A stretch of 64,000 nucleotides of DNA from Cellvibrionaceae bacterium (GTDB lineage Bacteria; Pseudomonadota; Gammaproteobacteria; Pseudomonadales; Cellvibrionaceae): positions 310,001 through 374,000 of the forward strand of contig JAGKWU010000001.1 of NCBI GenBank assembly GCA_021151695.1, read 5' to 3'. Positions 9,085 through 19,500 of this stretch are shown piece after piece. Both the position numbers and the translations under genes were made by a program. How positions within the stretch are numbered: the stretch's first letter is position 1; every line of letters begins with the position of its first letter. The notes below the pieces were generated by a model. The model saw nothing but the letters and a program-made list of their open reading frames with translations, had not been told where the DNA came from and searched no databases.

Positions 9085-10448
9085 GTAAATCCTTGCGATC
9101 AATCATCGGCCTGATAGGCCTTGTTACCTTCGCCGCAGAAGCAGAGCCCATTGCCATTTACCGATTGACCCCAGCATCCGGGAGTTTTCAACAGATTCAA
9201 TTGGCGCAGGATATTTATAGGTTCAGCGATGATCCCGAGCTTCATAATCTGCAAGTAGTGGATGCCGATCAAAGCCCAATTCCTTATCGTATATTGCCGG
9301 CAGAGCCTGAGACACGTATTCCCCAAAATATTCCCCTGGCATTTTTCCCGGTGGCAGCAGATACCTCGCCGGAAGCTTTGCGCCAGGTTTATGCCCATGT
9401 CCAACTTGAAGGTGCAAAAGTAGAACTCAGCTCTAATACCGCCCCAACCGATAGAGCCCCAGGGTTTTATCTCATCGATATCAGCAAGCTGGAACAACCG
9501 TTGACCGGGTTGCAGCTCAACTGGGAGCCACATCCACAAAACCAATATCTGGAAGTCCACCTGGAAGCCAGTCACGATTTGCAGCAGTGGAATAGCCTGG
9601 GCACAGCAACACTCGTCAACTTGGGGGGACAGGGGCCGGTACGTAACAGATTTTCCACCAGCTTACAGCCTCATGTGTATGAGTTTTTGCGTTTACGAAT
9701 ACTGCGCGGCGCAGAACAATTACAGATAAGTAGCATTGAGGGCGAGCCACCCTTCGAACACACGCTCATACCAGAGGAACATTGGCTGGTATCGGCCAAT
9801 CCCAAAGGGCAAGTGACGAGTGTAGATTCTCCGCAAAGCACCCGAAAAGTAATGGCCTGGGAATTCATACGAGAAGAAACTACTCCCGCAACAAAACTCA
9901 AGATTTCTATCGGTGATAATACTTATGCCGACGAATACGCGCTTTACTCGCGCACCAGCGAACAACACAGCTGGCAGCTGCAGCGCCGAGGTATCTGGTA
10001 TAGCCTTCGCGTCGGCAGCATCTGGGAAACCAGTGACTCCATAATCTTGCCCGCCAATAGCCAAAAATTTTGGCGACTGGAACTCAATGCAAATAGCACA
10101 GGACTCAAACCACAATTGGAGTTTCGTTGGCAGCCGCTGAGGCTCCAGGTGGTTACCAATGACAAGCCGCCGTTTTATCTGGTGATAAATCCGGAAGCAG
10201 ACAATAAATACCGGGACCAGGTCTTTAACCAAATTTTGGCCGGGCACAACCCCTCATGGACATCCACGCCATTGGAGGATTTGCATCAGCAACCACTGAC
10301 ATCGACCAAACCAACCACGACCAATTGGCGTACCTGGTTATTTTGGGGGGCGCTGATAGGGGCTGTTTTTGTGCTGCTGGGCTTTGCATTGCGCCTGCTG
10401 CGTCAACTCAATCGCCAATTATCAAAATCGCCCGCGGACGACTTGTAG
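9081..10448 (+). CDS. DUF3999 membrane-anchored periplasmic protein
   Basis: A 455-aa protein with an N-terminal signal sequence (MSKSLRSIIGLIGLVTFAAEAEP), a large beta-rich extracytoplasmic region and one C-terminal transmembrane helix (LFWGALIGAVFVLLGFALRL). A longer upstream reading is possible in the same frame, but it lies inside the DUF2339 gene. The ATG overlapping that gene's stop gives a proper signal peptide and was chosen. DUF3999 genes commonly follow DUF2339 genes, which suggests one envelope complex of unknown role. The periplasmic part contains a discoidin-like stretch (YLEVHLEASHDLQQWNSLG). Confidence 0.85.
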   Translation: MSKSLRSIIGLIGLVTFAAEAEPIAIYRLTPASGSFQQIQLAQDIYRFSDDPELHNLQVVDADQSPIPYRILPAEPETRIPQNIPLAFFPVAADTSPEALRQVYAHVQLEGAKVELSSNTAPTDRAPGFYLIDISKLEQPLTGLQLNWEPHPQNQYLEVHLEASHDLQQWNSLGTATLVNLGGQGPVRNRFSTSLQPHVYEFLRLRILRGAEQLQISSIEGEPPFEHTLIPEEHWLVSANPKGQVTSVDSPQSTRKVMAWEFIREETTPATKLKISIGDNTYADEYALYSRTSEQHSWQLQRRGIWYSLRVGSIWETSDSIILPANSQKFWRLELNANSTGLKPQLEFRWQPLRLQVVTNDKPPFYLVINPEADNKYRDQVFNQILAGHNPSWTSTPLEDLHQQPLTSTKPTTTNWRTWLFWGALIGAVFVLLGFALRLLRQLNRQLSKSPADDL

Positions 10449-10540
10449 ATTTGGTACAAATAGAGAATCTGGTGCTAGACTTGGCTAAGTTTTAGCCATT
10501 AAAAATCAGTGAAGACCAACAATAAACCGCTGGAGCAACA

Positions 10541-11056
10541 ATGCCTTTTATACCTAACGTCCCGGCCATCATAGATTTGGAAGCCTCCGGTTTTGGCAGC
10601 TTGAGCTATCCCATCGAAATTGGCTTTGCATTACCGAATGGGCGCCTGGAATGCAGTCTGATTCGCCCCGAGCCCAGCTGGACTTATTGGGACGAGGCTG
10701 CATACGAAGTTCATGGCATCGCTCGGGAACTTCTGGTGGCATTTGGAAAACCGGCGGAGCAAGTAGCACTTTGGTTAAACAAGCATTTGAAGGGAATGAC
10801 CGTCTACTCTGACGCCTGGGGCCATGATTACGCCTGGTTGGCGATACTCTTTGACGCCGCCAACCTAGCCCCCAGCTTCAAGCTTGATCATCTCGCCAGC
10901 ATTCTGCCCGAATGCGAGGCAGCTCGCTGGAATCAGGTACATAAAGAGATTGAGTTAGAGCTCGGCCTGAAACGCCATAGAGCCAGCAATGACGCCCTTA
11001 TGTTGCAACGCACATGGCTGCGCTTGATGGAAAGCAACGAATTCGTCATTGCTTGA
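10541..11056 (+). CDS. DEDDh-type 3'-5' exonuclease-like protein
   Basis: A 171-aa protein with the exonuclease fold. The Exo I motif is IDLEASGFG (Asp/Glu metal ligands), Exo II is in YSDAWGHDYAWL, and Exo III is HRASNDAL with a His and Asp correctly spaced. No extra domains are present. It is the size of small stand-alone RNase T/DnaQ-like nucleases, and the substrate (DNA or RNA) is unknown. It starts 92 bp after the DUF3999 gene on the same strand. Confidence 0.75.
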   Translation: MPFIPNVPAIIDLEASGFGSLSYPIEIGFALPNGRLECSLIRPEPSWTYWDEAAYEVHGIARELLVAFGKPAEQVALWLNKHLKGMTVYSDAWGHDYAWLAILFDAANLAPSFKLDHLASILPECEAARWNQVHKEIELELGLKRHRASNDALMLQRTWLRLMESNEFVIA

Positions 11057-11215
11057 ACAGCACGATCCCCATCATTGGGCTGCTCTATTTTCCGTCAAGA
11101 CAACCAAACCAGCTGAACCTGAAGATTCTGCTTAGTCCTTGATCAAAAAAGAGAAAATTTGCCAATTTGGTGCAAAAAAACTAGGATGGCGCACTTGTTT
11201 TGTGCAGAGAATCCT

Positions 11216-12205
11216 ATGCGTTTTAAACATTATCTCCATGAATTACGTCTGCTCGTTGGGATAGAGCGCAACACAACCACCCATGCAGAAAAATGGATTT
11301 CGGGAGGCGGCGCCCTTATGGGAATCATGGCCGTCTACTGGGTAACCAAGTTGACCTTCCCGGGTGGCTTTATGGAGAATACCGGCACCATCGTTATGGT
11401 GACCTCCATGGGCGCTTCGGCGGTTTTGCTGTTTGCTGTCCCGCAAGGCGCGCTATCCCAGCCTTGGGCTGTATTTGGCGGCCAAGTAATATCCGCTTTT
11501 GTAGGCGTTACCTGCCAACATTTCTTCCCTCATTCCGCACTAACACCAGCGTTGGCTGTTGGCGCCGCTGTAGCAGCAATGCATTACATGCGCTGCATAC
11601 ATCCTCCCGGCGGAGCAACCGCCCTGGCCGCAGTTATCGGCGGCCCTGATGTCCACGCCCTCGGTTATCATTATGTGGTGATGCCGGTGATGATCAACGT
11701 GCTGGCGATTCTGGCAATGGCCGTAGCCTTCAACGCATTGTTCCATTGGCGCCGTTATCCCGCCCATATCAACAAACGTTTGCGCGCTGCTAAACAAACG
11801 CAACCAGCCGAGCGCCAATTCGAACTAACCCAGGAAGACTTCGCCGCCGCAATGCAGCAGCTCAACTCCTATGTCGATATCACGGCAGAAAATCTCACTG
11901 AACTGTTGGAACTCGCCAAGCAACATGCTGAAAAAAACATCACCCACCCGGCAGAGATAGTCCCCGGCCGTTTTTACAGCAACGGCAAACTTGGCAAACT
12001 ATGGAGCGTACGCCAGGTATTGGATGCCTCGGATGAGGCGGGCGTTATCGCCAGTAAAGACAGGGTTATTTACAAAGTGCTTGCGGGTGACGGGGCCTAT
12101 CACACAGATATTTGCCTGCGCAGCGAGTTTCGCCAATGGGCACGATTTGAAGTGCGTCCACAAGGCAAAGGGCAGTGGGTAAAAGTGTCGGAAGATGATG
12201 AGTAA
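11216..12205 (+). CDS. HPP-family integral membrane protein with C-terminal cytoplasmic domain
   Basis: A 329-aa protein. Residues about 30-190 hold four to five transmembrane helices with the family signature CIHPPGGATALAAVIGG. HPP proteins have been linked to nitrite transport in plants and cyanobacteria, but the bacterial role is unclear. The C-terminal 130 residues (from FELTQEDFAAAMQQLNSYVD) are soluble and I do not recognise them; they end in a small beta-rich region rather than a clear CBS pair. In-frame ATG codons upstream (11186, or a start near 11159) are possible. The ATG at 11216 with a GCAGAGA site is preferred. Confidence 0.8.
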   Translation: MRFKHYLHELRLLVGIERNTTTHAEKWISGGGALMGIMAVYWVTKLTFPGGFMENTGTIVMVTSMGASAVLLFAVPQGALSQPWAVFGGQVISAFVGVTCQHFFPHSALTPALAVGAAVAAMHYMRCIHPPGGATALAAVIGGPDVHALGYHYVVMPVMINVLAILAMAVAFNALFHWRRYPAHINKRLRAAKQTQPAERQFELTQEDFAAAMQQLNSYVDITAENLTELLELAKQHAEKNITHPAEIVPGRFYSNGKLGKLWSVRQVLDASDEAGVIASKDRVIYKVLAGDGAYHTDICLRSEFRQWARFEVRPQGKGQWVKVSEDDE

Positions 12206-12294
12206 TTACAAATCACAACAAATTCGCCCGTGAAAGCCACAACGGACCACCTTAAGATGGCGGGGCTGATTAACCTTCTGACGGATTTATATTA

Positions 12295-13089
12295 ATGAAA
12301 AATACTCACTTTCTGCGTCCAGCCGTACTTAAACGAGGCCTGCTCCTGGTCGCTGTCTGCGCTGGCTTAATGACTGAAAGCGCCCACGCAACTCGAGTGC
12401 AATTTCAAACAGTGATGGGCGACTTTGAAGTTAATCTTTACGACAAAGGTACACCTAAAACCGTAGAGAATTTTTTGAAGTATGTTAATGCCGGGGCATA
12501 TACCAATACCGTAATTCATCGCACGCTCCCAAGTTTTGTAGTACAAGGCGGAGGTTTTAAATACGATGGAATCAAATTACCCGTGGTGGCAATCCCTCAA
12601 AATGCTGCTGTCGTAAATGAACCTGTGTATTCCAATGTGCGTGGCACAATCGCCATGGCCAAGACCAACGATCCAAATTCAGCAACCAACCAATGGTTTT
12701 TTAATTTGGCCGACAACAGCAAAAGCCTGGATATTAAATCGAATTCAGGTGGTTTTACTGTATTTGGCGAAGTGACCGGCAATGGAATGGCCATCATCGA
12801 TGCCATGAGTAAACTTGTGACTACTAGTGAGTTTCCACTACTTAATTACACTGCAACGGATTTAGCTAATAACGTAGTGCCGACGCCCCAAAATCTTGTT
12901 TTAATCAAAGCCGTTGTCGTACTGGATGCATCTCCTGATACAGCCGCCAATCTCAATCCAGCCAAAAATACGCTGGTTACCCAGACTGAATCTAGTGGTG
13001 GATCAGGGGGTGGAGGGGGTGCTTTCGGCGGCTGGTTAAGCTTGGTACTGCTTCTATCCATTGCCGGATTTACACGTAGACGCCCATAA
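12295..13089 (+). CDS. Secreted cyclophilin-type peptidylprolyl isomerase with GlyGly-CTERM anchor
   Basis: A 264-aa protein with a signal peptide (to about residue 32, ...ESAHA), a cyclophilin domain (35-205) and a C-terminal sorting tail. Catalytic-region motifs are VIHRTLPSFVVQGGGF and MAKTNDPNSATNQWFFNLAD. The tail is GGSGGGGGAFGGWLSLVLLL followed by SIAGFTRRRP: a glycine-rich stretch, one hydrophobic helix and basic residues. That is the GlyGly-CTERM pattern handled by rhombosortase in other gammaproteobacteria. It should assist proline isomerisation of exported proteins. A strong hairpin terminator follows. Confidence 0.88.
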   Translation: MKNTHFLRPAVLKRGLLLVAVCAGLMTESAHATRVQFQTVMGDFEVNLYDKGTPKTVENFLKYVNAGAYTNTVIHRTLPSFVVQGGGFKYDGIKLPVVAIPQNAAVVNEPVYSNVRGTIAMAKTNDPNSATNQWFFNLADNSKSLDIKSNSGGFTVFGEVTGNGMAIIDAMSKLVTTSEFPLLNYTATDLANNVVPTPQNLVLIKAVVVLDASPDTAANLNPAKNTLVTQTESSGGSGGGGGAFGGWLSLVLLLSIAGFTRRRP

Positions 13090-13159
13090 CCTACGGTAGC
13101 AGCCAATAACCAGGAGTTGCTATACTCCCTCTGCACTTGGCTATAGCGCCACGAATAAC

Positions 13160-13197
13160 AAAAACTGCTTGTGCAAGAAGTTGCCAAGCAGTTTTTT
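13160..13197 (+). terminator. Intrinsic terminator after the cyclophilin gene
   Basis: AAAAACTGCTTG (13160-13171) and CAAGCAGTTTTT (13185-13196) form a perfect 12-bp stem with a 13-nt loop, ending in a T-run. The flanking A-tract would also let it work on the opposite strand. Confidence 0.8.
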
Positions 13198-13218
13198 CAT
13201 TTTTACCGGGAGCTGTAA

Positions 13219-13584
13219 ATGGTCACCTATCTATATTGGATTGCTGTCATCCTGGCGGCGCTGTTGCTTGGCTGGACGATAGGGCGTTTTATTAAATGGA
13301 AATTTGGTGTTATTGCAGCGCTTATTGTAATTATCATCGGCTGGCTGGCATTTTATTTTCAATACGAACAATTGTTTGTCAAAAACTACGGTGGTGTGAT
13401 GAGTGTCAGGGTACCAGATGGACAGATGCATCTTTCCGCCACCTGGAAAGAGGATCATCTCTGGATTGAGAACTATGATCCCAAATCCAATACCTGCTAT
13501 TTCAGTGAGTATTCCAAAGGCCATATCTTGCAAGGACAGGTTGCAATCGAAAACTGTAATCCGATGGTTCCAACCAAACCCTGA
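13219..13584 (+). CDS. Small membrane protein of unknown function
   Basis: A 121-aa protein I do not recognise. It begins with two closely spaced hydrophobic helices (TYLYWIAVILAALLLGWTI and FGVIAALIVIIIGWLAFYF). About 70 polar residues follow with two cysteines (SNTCYFSEY and IENCNPM) that could form a disulfide if this part is periplasmic. CGGGAGCTGTAA just before the ATG provides a GGAG site. It sits alone between the cyclophilin terminator and the beta-helix gene. Confidence 0.65.
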   Translation: MVTYLYWIAVILAALLLGWTIGRFIKWKFGVIAALIVIIIGWLAFYFQYEQLFVKNYGGVMSVRVPDGQMHLSATWKEDHLWIENYDPKSNTCYFSEYSKGHILQGQVAIENCNPMVPTKP

Positions 13585-13698
13585 GCACAAAAATTAAGCT
13601 AATCTAGATTGTTTTGATCTATTGGCGCATTTTTTCCTAAAAATCGACTATTTTTTATCTATAAATGTTTTCCGTATGTGGGTTAGAGGTGAGCGTTA

Positions 13699-14685
13699 AT
13701 GAGCGGTTTGTGTAAGTGGTTATTAGTGGCACTAGCATTTTGTGTATCGCAACAAAGCATGGCAGTGACGGTAAAAGTCAAAACCTGCGACGCCATTAAA
13801 AAAGAAATTGATAAATTGCCTGCCGTAGGTGGTGAAGTGTTCATCCCTGCGGGAGTGTATACCTGTGCTACACCAATCATTATTGACCGCGATAATATTA
13901 TTGTCCGCGGTGAAGGCGCTGCAACACTGTTACGAGTAGCCGATAAAGCGAATATTCCTGTTTTCGTTATGGGGCAAACACAACGCACACCAACCGTAAC
14001 CCGTCATTACATCCAAATCAAAAACCTCTATATCGACGGCAACCGCACTGCACAAACATCAGAATGTATGGGGGGGGCTTGCAGCGATGAATTTCCGTTG
14101 CGCAATAACGGCATTACCATTCGCCGCTGTGAGGATTGTGTAGTGGATAACGTAACCGTGCGCGGCGCTATTTCTGGCGGGCTGGTAACAGAGCTGGGTT
14201 GCGAGCGATTGATGATTCGCGATTACACGTCCTACGACAATGAATATGACGGTTTTGCCGGTTATGAAACGGAAAACAGCACCTTCTCCGGTATCAACCT
14301 TTACAACAACAAAGGTGCGGGCATCTCCACGGATATTCATTTCGACAACAACAAATTCAGCGATGTGACTATCACTAATACACAAACTGTCGGCATATTT
14401 ATGCGCGACTCATCCAATAATTCTTTTACCAACGTGCATATTCGCAATTCTAAACAGCACGGAATATTTCTGGCACAAGTGGACGACGACATTAGCAAAC
14501 CAGCGGCGGGAAACACCTTTAATAGTCTCGTGATTTCAGGTTCAGGTGGTTACGGTATTCTGATCAGCGATGCATCCTGTGTTAACAATTTATTTGTTGC
14601 CAGCCAATACATAGACAATGCCAGAGGTTGCTACGGTGAAGCGGCGTCCAATTTGATCGAGGGGGTAGGGGCGATTTGTCGTTAG
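13699..14685 (+). CDS. Secreted right-handed parallel beta-helix protein (pectate-lyase-like fold)
   Basis: A 328-aa protein with a signal peptide (about 1-22, ...VSQQSMA), then repeated short strands typical of parallel beta-helices: IIIDRDNIIVRGEGAATLLR, IQIKNLYIDGNRT, DCVVDNVTVRGAI, RLMIRDYTSYDNEYDGF, SGINLYNNKGAGIS. This fold is used by pectate lyases, polygalacturonases and alginate epimerases. I see no safe family-specific catalytic signature, so the substrate is unknown. The many Asn/Asp-rich turns fit a secreted polysaccharide-active protein. GAGGTGAGC upstream is the ribosome site, and an intrinsic terminator follows. Confidence 0.72.
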   Translation: MSGLCKWLLVALAFCVSQQSMAVTVKVKTCDAIKKEIDKLPAVGGEVFIPAGVYTCATPIIIDRDNIIVRGEGAATLLRVADKANIPVFVMGQTQRTPTVTRHYIQIKNLYIDGNRTAQTSECMGGACSDEFPLRNNGITIRRCEDCVVDNVTVRGAISGGLVTELGCERLMIRDYTSYDNEYDGFAGYETENSTFSGINLYNNKGAGISTDIHFDNNKFSDVTITNTQTVGIFMRDSSNNSFTNVHIRNSKQHGIFLAQVDDDISKPAAGNTFNSLVISGSGGYGILISDASCVNNLFVASQYIDNARGCYGEAASNLIEGVGAICR

Positions 14686-14709
14686 ACAGGATAGATAGTG
14701 CAAATCAAC

Positions 14710-14733
14710 AGGGCTGCCTCGGCAGCCCTTTTT
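14710..14733 (+). terminator. Intrinsic terminator
   Basis: GGGCTGC and GCAGCCC with a CTCG loop form a stem (14711-14728, plus one outer A-T pair), followed by TTTTTC. It lies 25 bp after the beta-helix gene and faces the end of the histidine-kinase gene. Confidence 0.85.
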
Positions 14734-16269
14734 CTATACGTGTAAACCAATAGACCCTAATTTTTTAAAGCCCATAGGTTTTACAAAGTGCTCATCAAAG
14801 CCGGCATTGAGCATCATTTCGCGGGCGGAAGCCTGGCCATAACCAGTAACAGCCACCAATAAAAAAGGTGGGATATCAGGCAATGAACGCAAACGCACCG
14901 CAACGTCGTATCCGTTTAAATCAGGCAAACCTATATCGAGCAAGACGATTTCAGGCTTAAAGTCCTTGGTCGCATCTATCGCCGCTGTGCCCGTGTAAGC
15001 CGTGCAAACCTCATGACCGGCTAACCTTAACCACTGTGCAAGGGTATCGGCCACATCAATATTGTCGTCAACGATCAATACACGTTTGCAGTTCCGCTGT
15101 TCATCTTCAATCAATTTGGGAGCTTCCACAGACAATGTTGCGTTAACCGGCAATATCACTTCAAAACAACTGCCCTGGCCAACGCCAGGACTCGTCACTT
15201 TTACAGTGCCACCGTGCATTTCAACCAGGTTGCGTACCAGTGTAAGACCTATTCCCAAGCCATCCTGAACACGATCAGTAGCGTGCCCAGTGTGCGAAAA
15301 TATTTCAAAAATTTTACCGAGATTTTCTTCAGGTATACCCATTCCATTATCGGATACCCGAATAGTGGCAAACAAATCGTCGGCCTCTGCAACCAACATA
15401 ATCTTGCCGCCCGGGGTGGTGTATTTGGTAGCGTTCGTCAACAGATTGGAAATAATCTGTGTAAGCCGCGCCTGATCTCCTTTTACCCAAACAGATTGAT
15501 CTGGCAAAACCACGTGCAAATGATGATCACGACTTTCTATAAAGTGCGCGCAAGATTCCACCGCATGATTAATAAAAACCTTTAGCTCTACTGACTCTTG
15601 TTGAAGTGTTATCTTTCCACGGGCAATACGTGATACATCCATTAAATCATCAACCAGACGGACAAGATGTCGAGTTTGACGCTTAATAGTGGTACGCGCT
15701 TTTTCTTGCATAGGTGGAACTTCTGGATCGAGCTTCCGCAGCAACTCGACTGAACTCAAAATTGGAGCCAAGGGATTTCGCAGTTCGTGAGCCAATGTTG
15801 CCAAAAAAGAATCTTTGCGTTGCTCGACTATATGAAGCTCGCGCTCAGCTTTTTCGAGACGCAATAAGATCGTCAGACGTTTTATAAGCGCGGCCTCTGA
15901 AAGAGGTAACTGGAGATAGTCATCAAGTGACAAGCCTGGTGGTTGATCATTTGAATCTCCCAACCCAAGCACCAATCCGTATTGAGTAGACTCACCCGCT
16001 CTATAAGACCCGATTAAATTTTCAATTGTAGCGAGAGGAAGATCTGAAACACTTAACGAGCCAAGAATAAGCAATCGTGGAGTTTGGTCTCGCAACCGGA
16101 GCCCTGCCTCTGCGAAAGAGGCAAAGCTCATGACCTTGAACCCCGCAAGCAACAAGGCCTCAGAACGTGCCTTAAGACACAATTCATCGCAGTCAACAAT
16201 AAAGACCAAGGCGTCGTAATAATCCTGCGACAACATAAGCATCTCCCAATTGCAGCCTATGCTGTCCAT
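14734..16269 (-). CDS. Hybrid sensor histidine kinase with degenerate N-terminal and intact C-terminal receiver
   Basis: A 511-aa cytoplasmic protein. Residues about 20-135 look like a receiver domain, but the strand that should carry the phospho-aspartate reads RLLILGSL, so the acceptor is missing. A HisKA domain follows (phospho-His161 in [15 protein letters not shown]), then a HATPase ([43 protein letters not shown]). A C-terminal receiver has Asp445 in [14 protein letters not shown] and the conserved Lys in HFVKPMG. No transmembrane segment or sensor domain is present, so the input may be a partner protein binding the pseudo-receiver. No partner regulator gene is adjacent. Confidence 0.88.
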   Translation of the reverse strand: MDSIGCNWEMLMLSQDYYDALVFIVDCDELCLKARSEALLLAGFKVMSFASFAEAGLRLRDQTPRLLILGSLSVSDLPLATIENLIGSYRAGESTQYGLVLGLGDSNDQPPGLSLDDYLQLPLSEAALIKRLTILLRLEKAERELHIVEQRKDSFLATLAHELRNPLAPILSSVELLRKLDPEVPPMQEKARTTIKRQTRHLVRLVDDLMDVSRIARGKITLQQESVELKVFINHAVESCAHFIESRDHHLHVVLPDQSVWVKGDQARLTQIISNLLTNATKYTTPGGKIMLVAEADDLFATIRVSDNGMGIPEENLGKIFEIFSHTGHATDRVQDGLGIGLTLVRNLVEMHGGTVKVTSPGVGQGSCFEVILPVNATLSVEAPKLIEDEQRNCKRVLIVDDNIDVADTLAQWLRLAGHEVCTAYTGTAAIDATKDFKPEIVLLDIGLPDLNGYDVAVRLRSLPDIPPFLLVAVTGYGQASAREMMLNAGFDEHFVKPMGFKKLGSIGLHV

Positions 16270-16494
16270 GCAACGGCAATAAGATTCGTTTGGTTTCCAA
16301 CTTACTGAGGAGCAACCAGGCTAGGATAGAGAAAGGAAAATCTGATAGATCTGGCAGTTGAAAAGGAGTTTACCAACGGAGGCTTAATTTATCATGTGAT
16401 ATTTACAATAAAACCGCTATTGATAACGAAAGTTCCATTTCGTTCTCCTGATTTGCAATATATGGCAGGCAAATAAACCTAAATGAAAAAGCGA

Positions 16495-16524
16495 GACGGG
16501 CAAAGGGGCAACCAATGTCCCGTC
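16495..16524 (-). terminator. Terminator-like hairpin after the phosphorylase-kinase-like gene
   Basis: GACGGG (16495-16500) and CCCGTC (16519-16524) form a 6-bp GC stem just past the 16535 gene end. On the minus strand the hairpin is followed by TCGCTTTTTC. The T-run is offset by four bases, so it is a moderate terminator. Confidence 0.5.
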
Positions 16525-16534
16525 ACAACTTTTA

Positions 16535-19500
16535 TCAGGTAATGATGGGCTCAAAGGCTTCAGGTTTACTAATGGCGGAATAGGTCAAACTGATATACAA
16601 ATTCACAACATGAGGCGACTGCTGCAAAAATATATCCAAGAAACGCGCGCTGTTCGGCAACTTATCCTTGAAAGTTTCAAGTGCGTAGGTCTTTGCAGCA
16701 CGCTCAAGTACGTCGCGGAAAATCACTGGCTTTTTGAAGCGCACTTGCTGATTGTTTGCGCAATATTGCGTAAATGCATAGAGAGCTTCCACCACTGCGC
16801 TTTTATAGGTTGCGGGGTGCAACTGGTGAGTCAACTGATCAATGAGAAGTGCAAAACTTTCCTCGCCCGCCGTCATTGAACTACGGATTACCTCACAATC
16901 AAGTACATAGCTATCGTAATTTTCCTGACCAAACACCAGGCGTTTTGCATGGCTTAAACTGTTCCATATCTCCTTCAGGAAATGATTATCAAAATGCGTA
17001 ATCAAGCCACGAGCCAAACGCCACTCAAGCCAATCCGTATTAGCAGCGTCTACAGCCACCATTTCGTTCATCATCGCATATTCGTCGTGATAAACCTTGA
17101 ACGGCACCACATGATTTACACCTTGGGCAAATACTTTAGTGCGTGACACCAACACGTTCTTCAGCTTTTTATAAATGCGGGCAGGGGACTGCAGGCCAAT
17201 CCACTCCAGCATAGTCACATCTTCCGCATCCTCTTTATCCATTGCAAAAATCATAAGGAAATTACGCAATTGAATTGAACGCAAACCTTCAAAGAGTTTT
17301 GGATCGGTGCGAATCAACCCACCTATCGCGGACAAAAGTTCCAGAACCAATGTGCATTCCAAGGGGTCCTTGAAGTTGTGATAAATACCTTCGAAGAACT
17401 CTGTATTCGAGAAAGATTGATCCACTTTAATTTCAGTGTGATTGTTATCCCCAACGGTAATTGACAAATTGCGCGCCGCAATTACCGTCAAACTATCCCC
17501 CAAATCAACAGGGGAATAATTCAAACGCGCAAAGCAATAACGCGCCAGCAACCAATTGTTCTTACTCTGGGCGCGATAGTAAATTTCTTTAATAAAATCA
17601 CGAATAGTGACATTGGTATTTAATCCATCAATCACTGAATCCATGGCCCGATCTTTCAGGTACTGCACGGATTTTCTGAAAGTGAATATGTCATTTTCAA
17701 TATGGAAATTATCCAGGATATGCTTCGCAACCGGCTCTAGCCAGGTAGTATCAAGATCCCGCTCAGCCAACACACTACTATCCGTCACAGAAGTAACAGA
17801 ATTCACGTGAAAATAAGGTATTGTCAGCTGATTAACCCGGGAGGCGCGATAAGCAAGATTGGCAGATGCGTAACCCACATACTCCTGTTCGGACCGCAGT
17901 TGATAATCACGAAACATAGCAAACAAACTATTGACGTCCGGGATTTTCACTAATTTTTTATCCACCAAAAACGAGAAAACTGCCACTTCAGAACTCAGCC
18001 AATGTTTGTGGATGTACTGGATTTCCTGAGTGACATATTCGACCACCATTTGTGCATCAAACATGCGGTAGTCTTCTCTTTCGCTTTGCAACCAGCTCAA
18101 ACACAAGTAAACCTTGTTATTAATTTCATGAGCCTGGGAGGTGGTTAAACTTTGCAAGCGGCGACGCGGACGCCCCGTCAAACCCAGGGCTTTATTTTCA
18201 CCAACATGCGCATAAGCTTCCATGAGGGCAGGAGCAGTCACCAACGCCATGGGTTTAATATCTTGCAACGTCTCCGCGATCACACCTTGTTTTGCGAGGG
18301 CGGTTTTAACCTCTTCATTTTCCGCCAGCACTACCAACGCAATTTGTGATTTCACAAATTTTGTAGAGCGGCGGCGCATCTTGAGCGGATCAAGATCTTC
18401 TGTGCGCAGCAGGCCTTCTTCCATCATAAGCCCGGTCAAATACAAACTTTGCGCCCAAACCAAAGGAACGTTCTCATTGGGAACGCGAGTTTGTGAGCGC
18501 GGGTTTTTCTTTTCCGCCTCAATATTTTCTTTAGGCAAATAGTAAAGTTCCGGCAGCAGGCCAATGCCATCTACATGAACCATCAGTGCTTCCAGTTTTT
18601 TACGGTAATGCTTGGCGGTCGCCTCGCTACCATCAAAGAGCGCACTTATATAGAGGTAAGTAAAAAACAGCGGCCATTCTGATTCGATATTTTCAAAATT
18701 CGCGAGCTCAGTTTGCTCGTAATAAATGCGCGAACTTTCTTCGATAACCGTTTGGTGACCATCCAGCAAAAAGCGTTTGCAGCCATAGTTGCCGCCCAAC
18801 TTGGTAAGAATGGCATCGCGGGTTTGTGTAGCCAGTGTTTCTTTGCCAACCGCGAAAGCGGGGAAACCGATAATACTCAAGAGCGCACTGTCCGCTTCCT
18901 TCGAGAGGGATTCACGCGGTAATAAAGAGGTGAGGGTAGTGCGCGCCAAAGATATTGCATCAGCGATTACATGGATCACAGCTCGCTTGGACGCATGCTC
19001 GCCAAACAAATTAAAACCATCCAATGCTTGCATGGCCGCTTTCGCCATACCTACAGAGCTTGCGTTAATCTCTGTGCGACCATTGTTAACTTTGTTGCCA
19101 CGCTCCCAAATACCAAAGTCGGGTAGGCGATAGGCACTGGAAATGTAATAAACGAGATTCTGGATAAAATCCACTTCATCGTTAGTACATACAATGCGTA
19201 GACCCGAAGCCGTCATCTGCGCCAGCATCAACAAATATAGGGACGTAGCATCAATCTGCAGATGCCCCCACGCATTATCTGCCACCACCGGCAACCCGGT
19301 AGCCGTATCGTATTTTGCATGGAGAGCATCTATGTTGTTGAGTGTATGCTTGAACTTCTCAACTTTCTGCGCTTGCCTCATCATGGACTGCAACAAGCCA
19401 CGCATTAATTTTATGGTTGCCTGCTCTAATTGATCGCTACGGGTAGTCTCACCCTGACGGCGAAAAGCCAGGCCCAAACCCCACACACAAATAATGGAAT

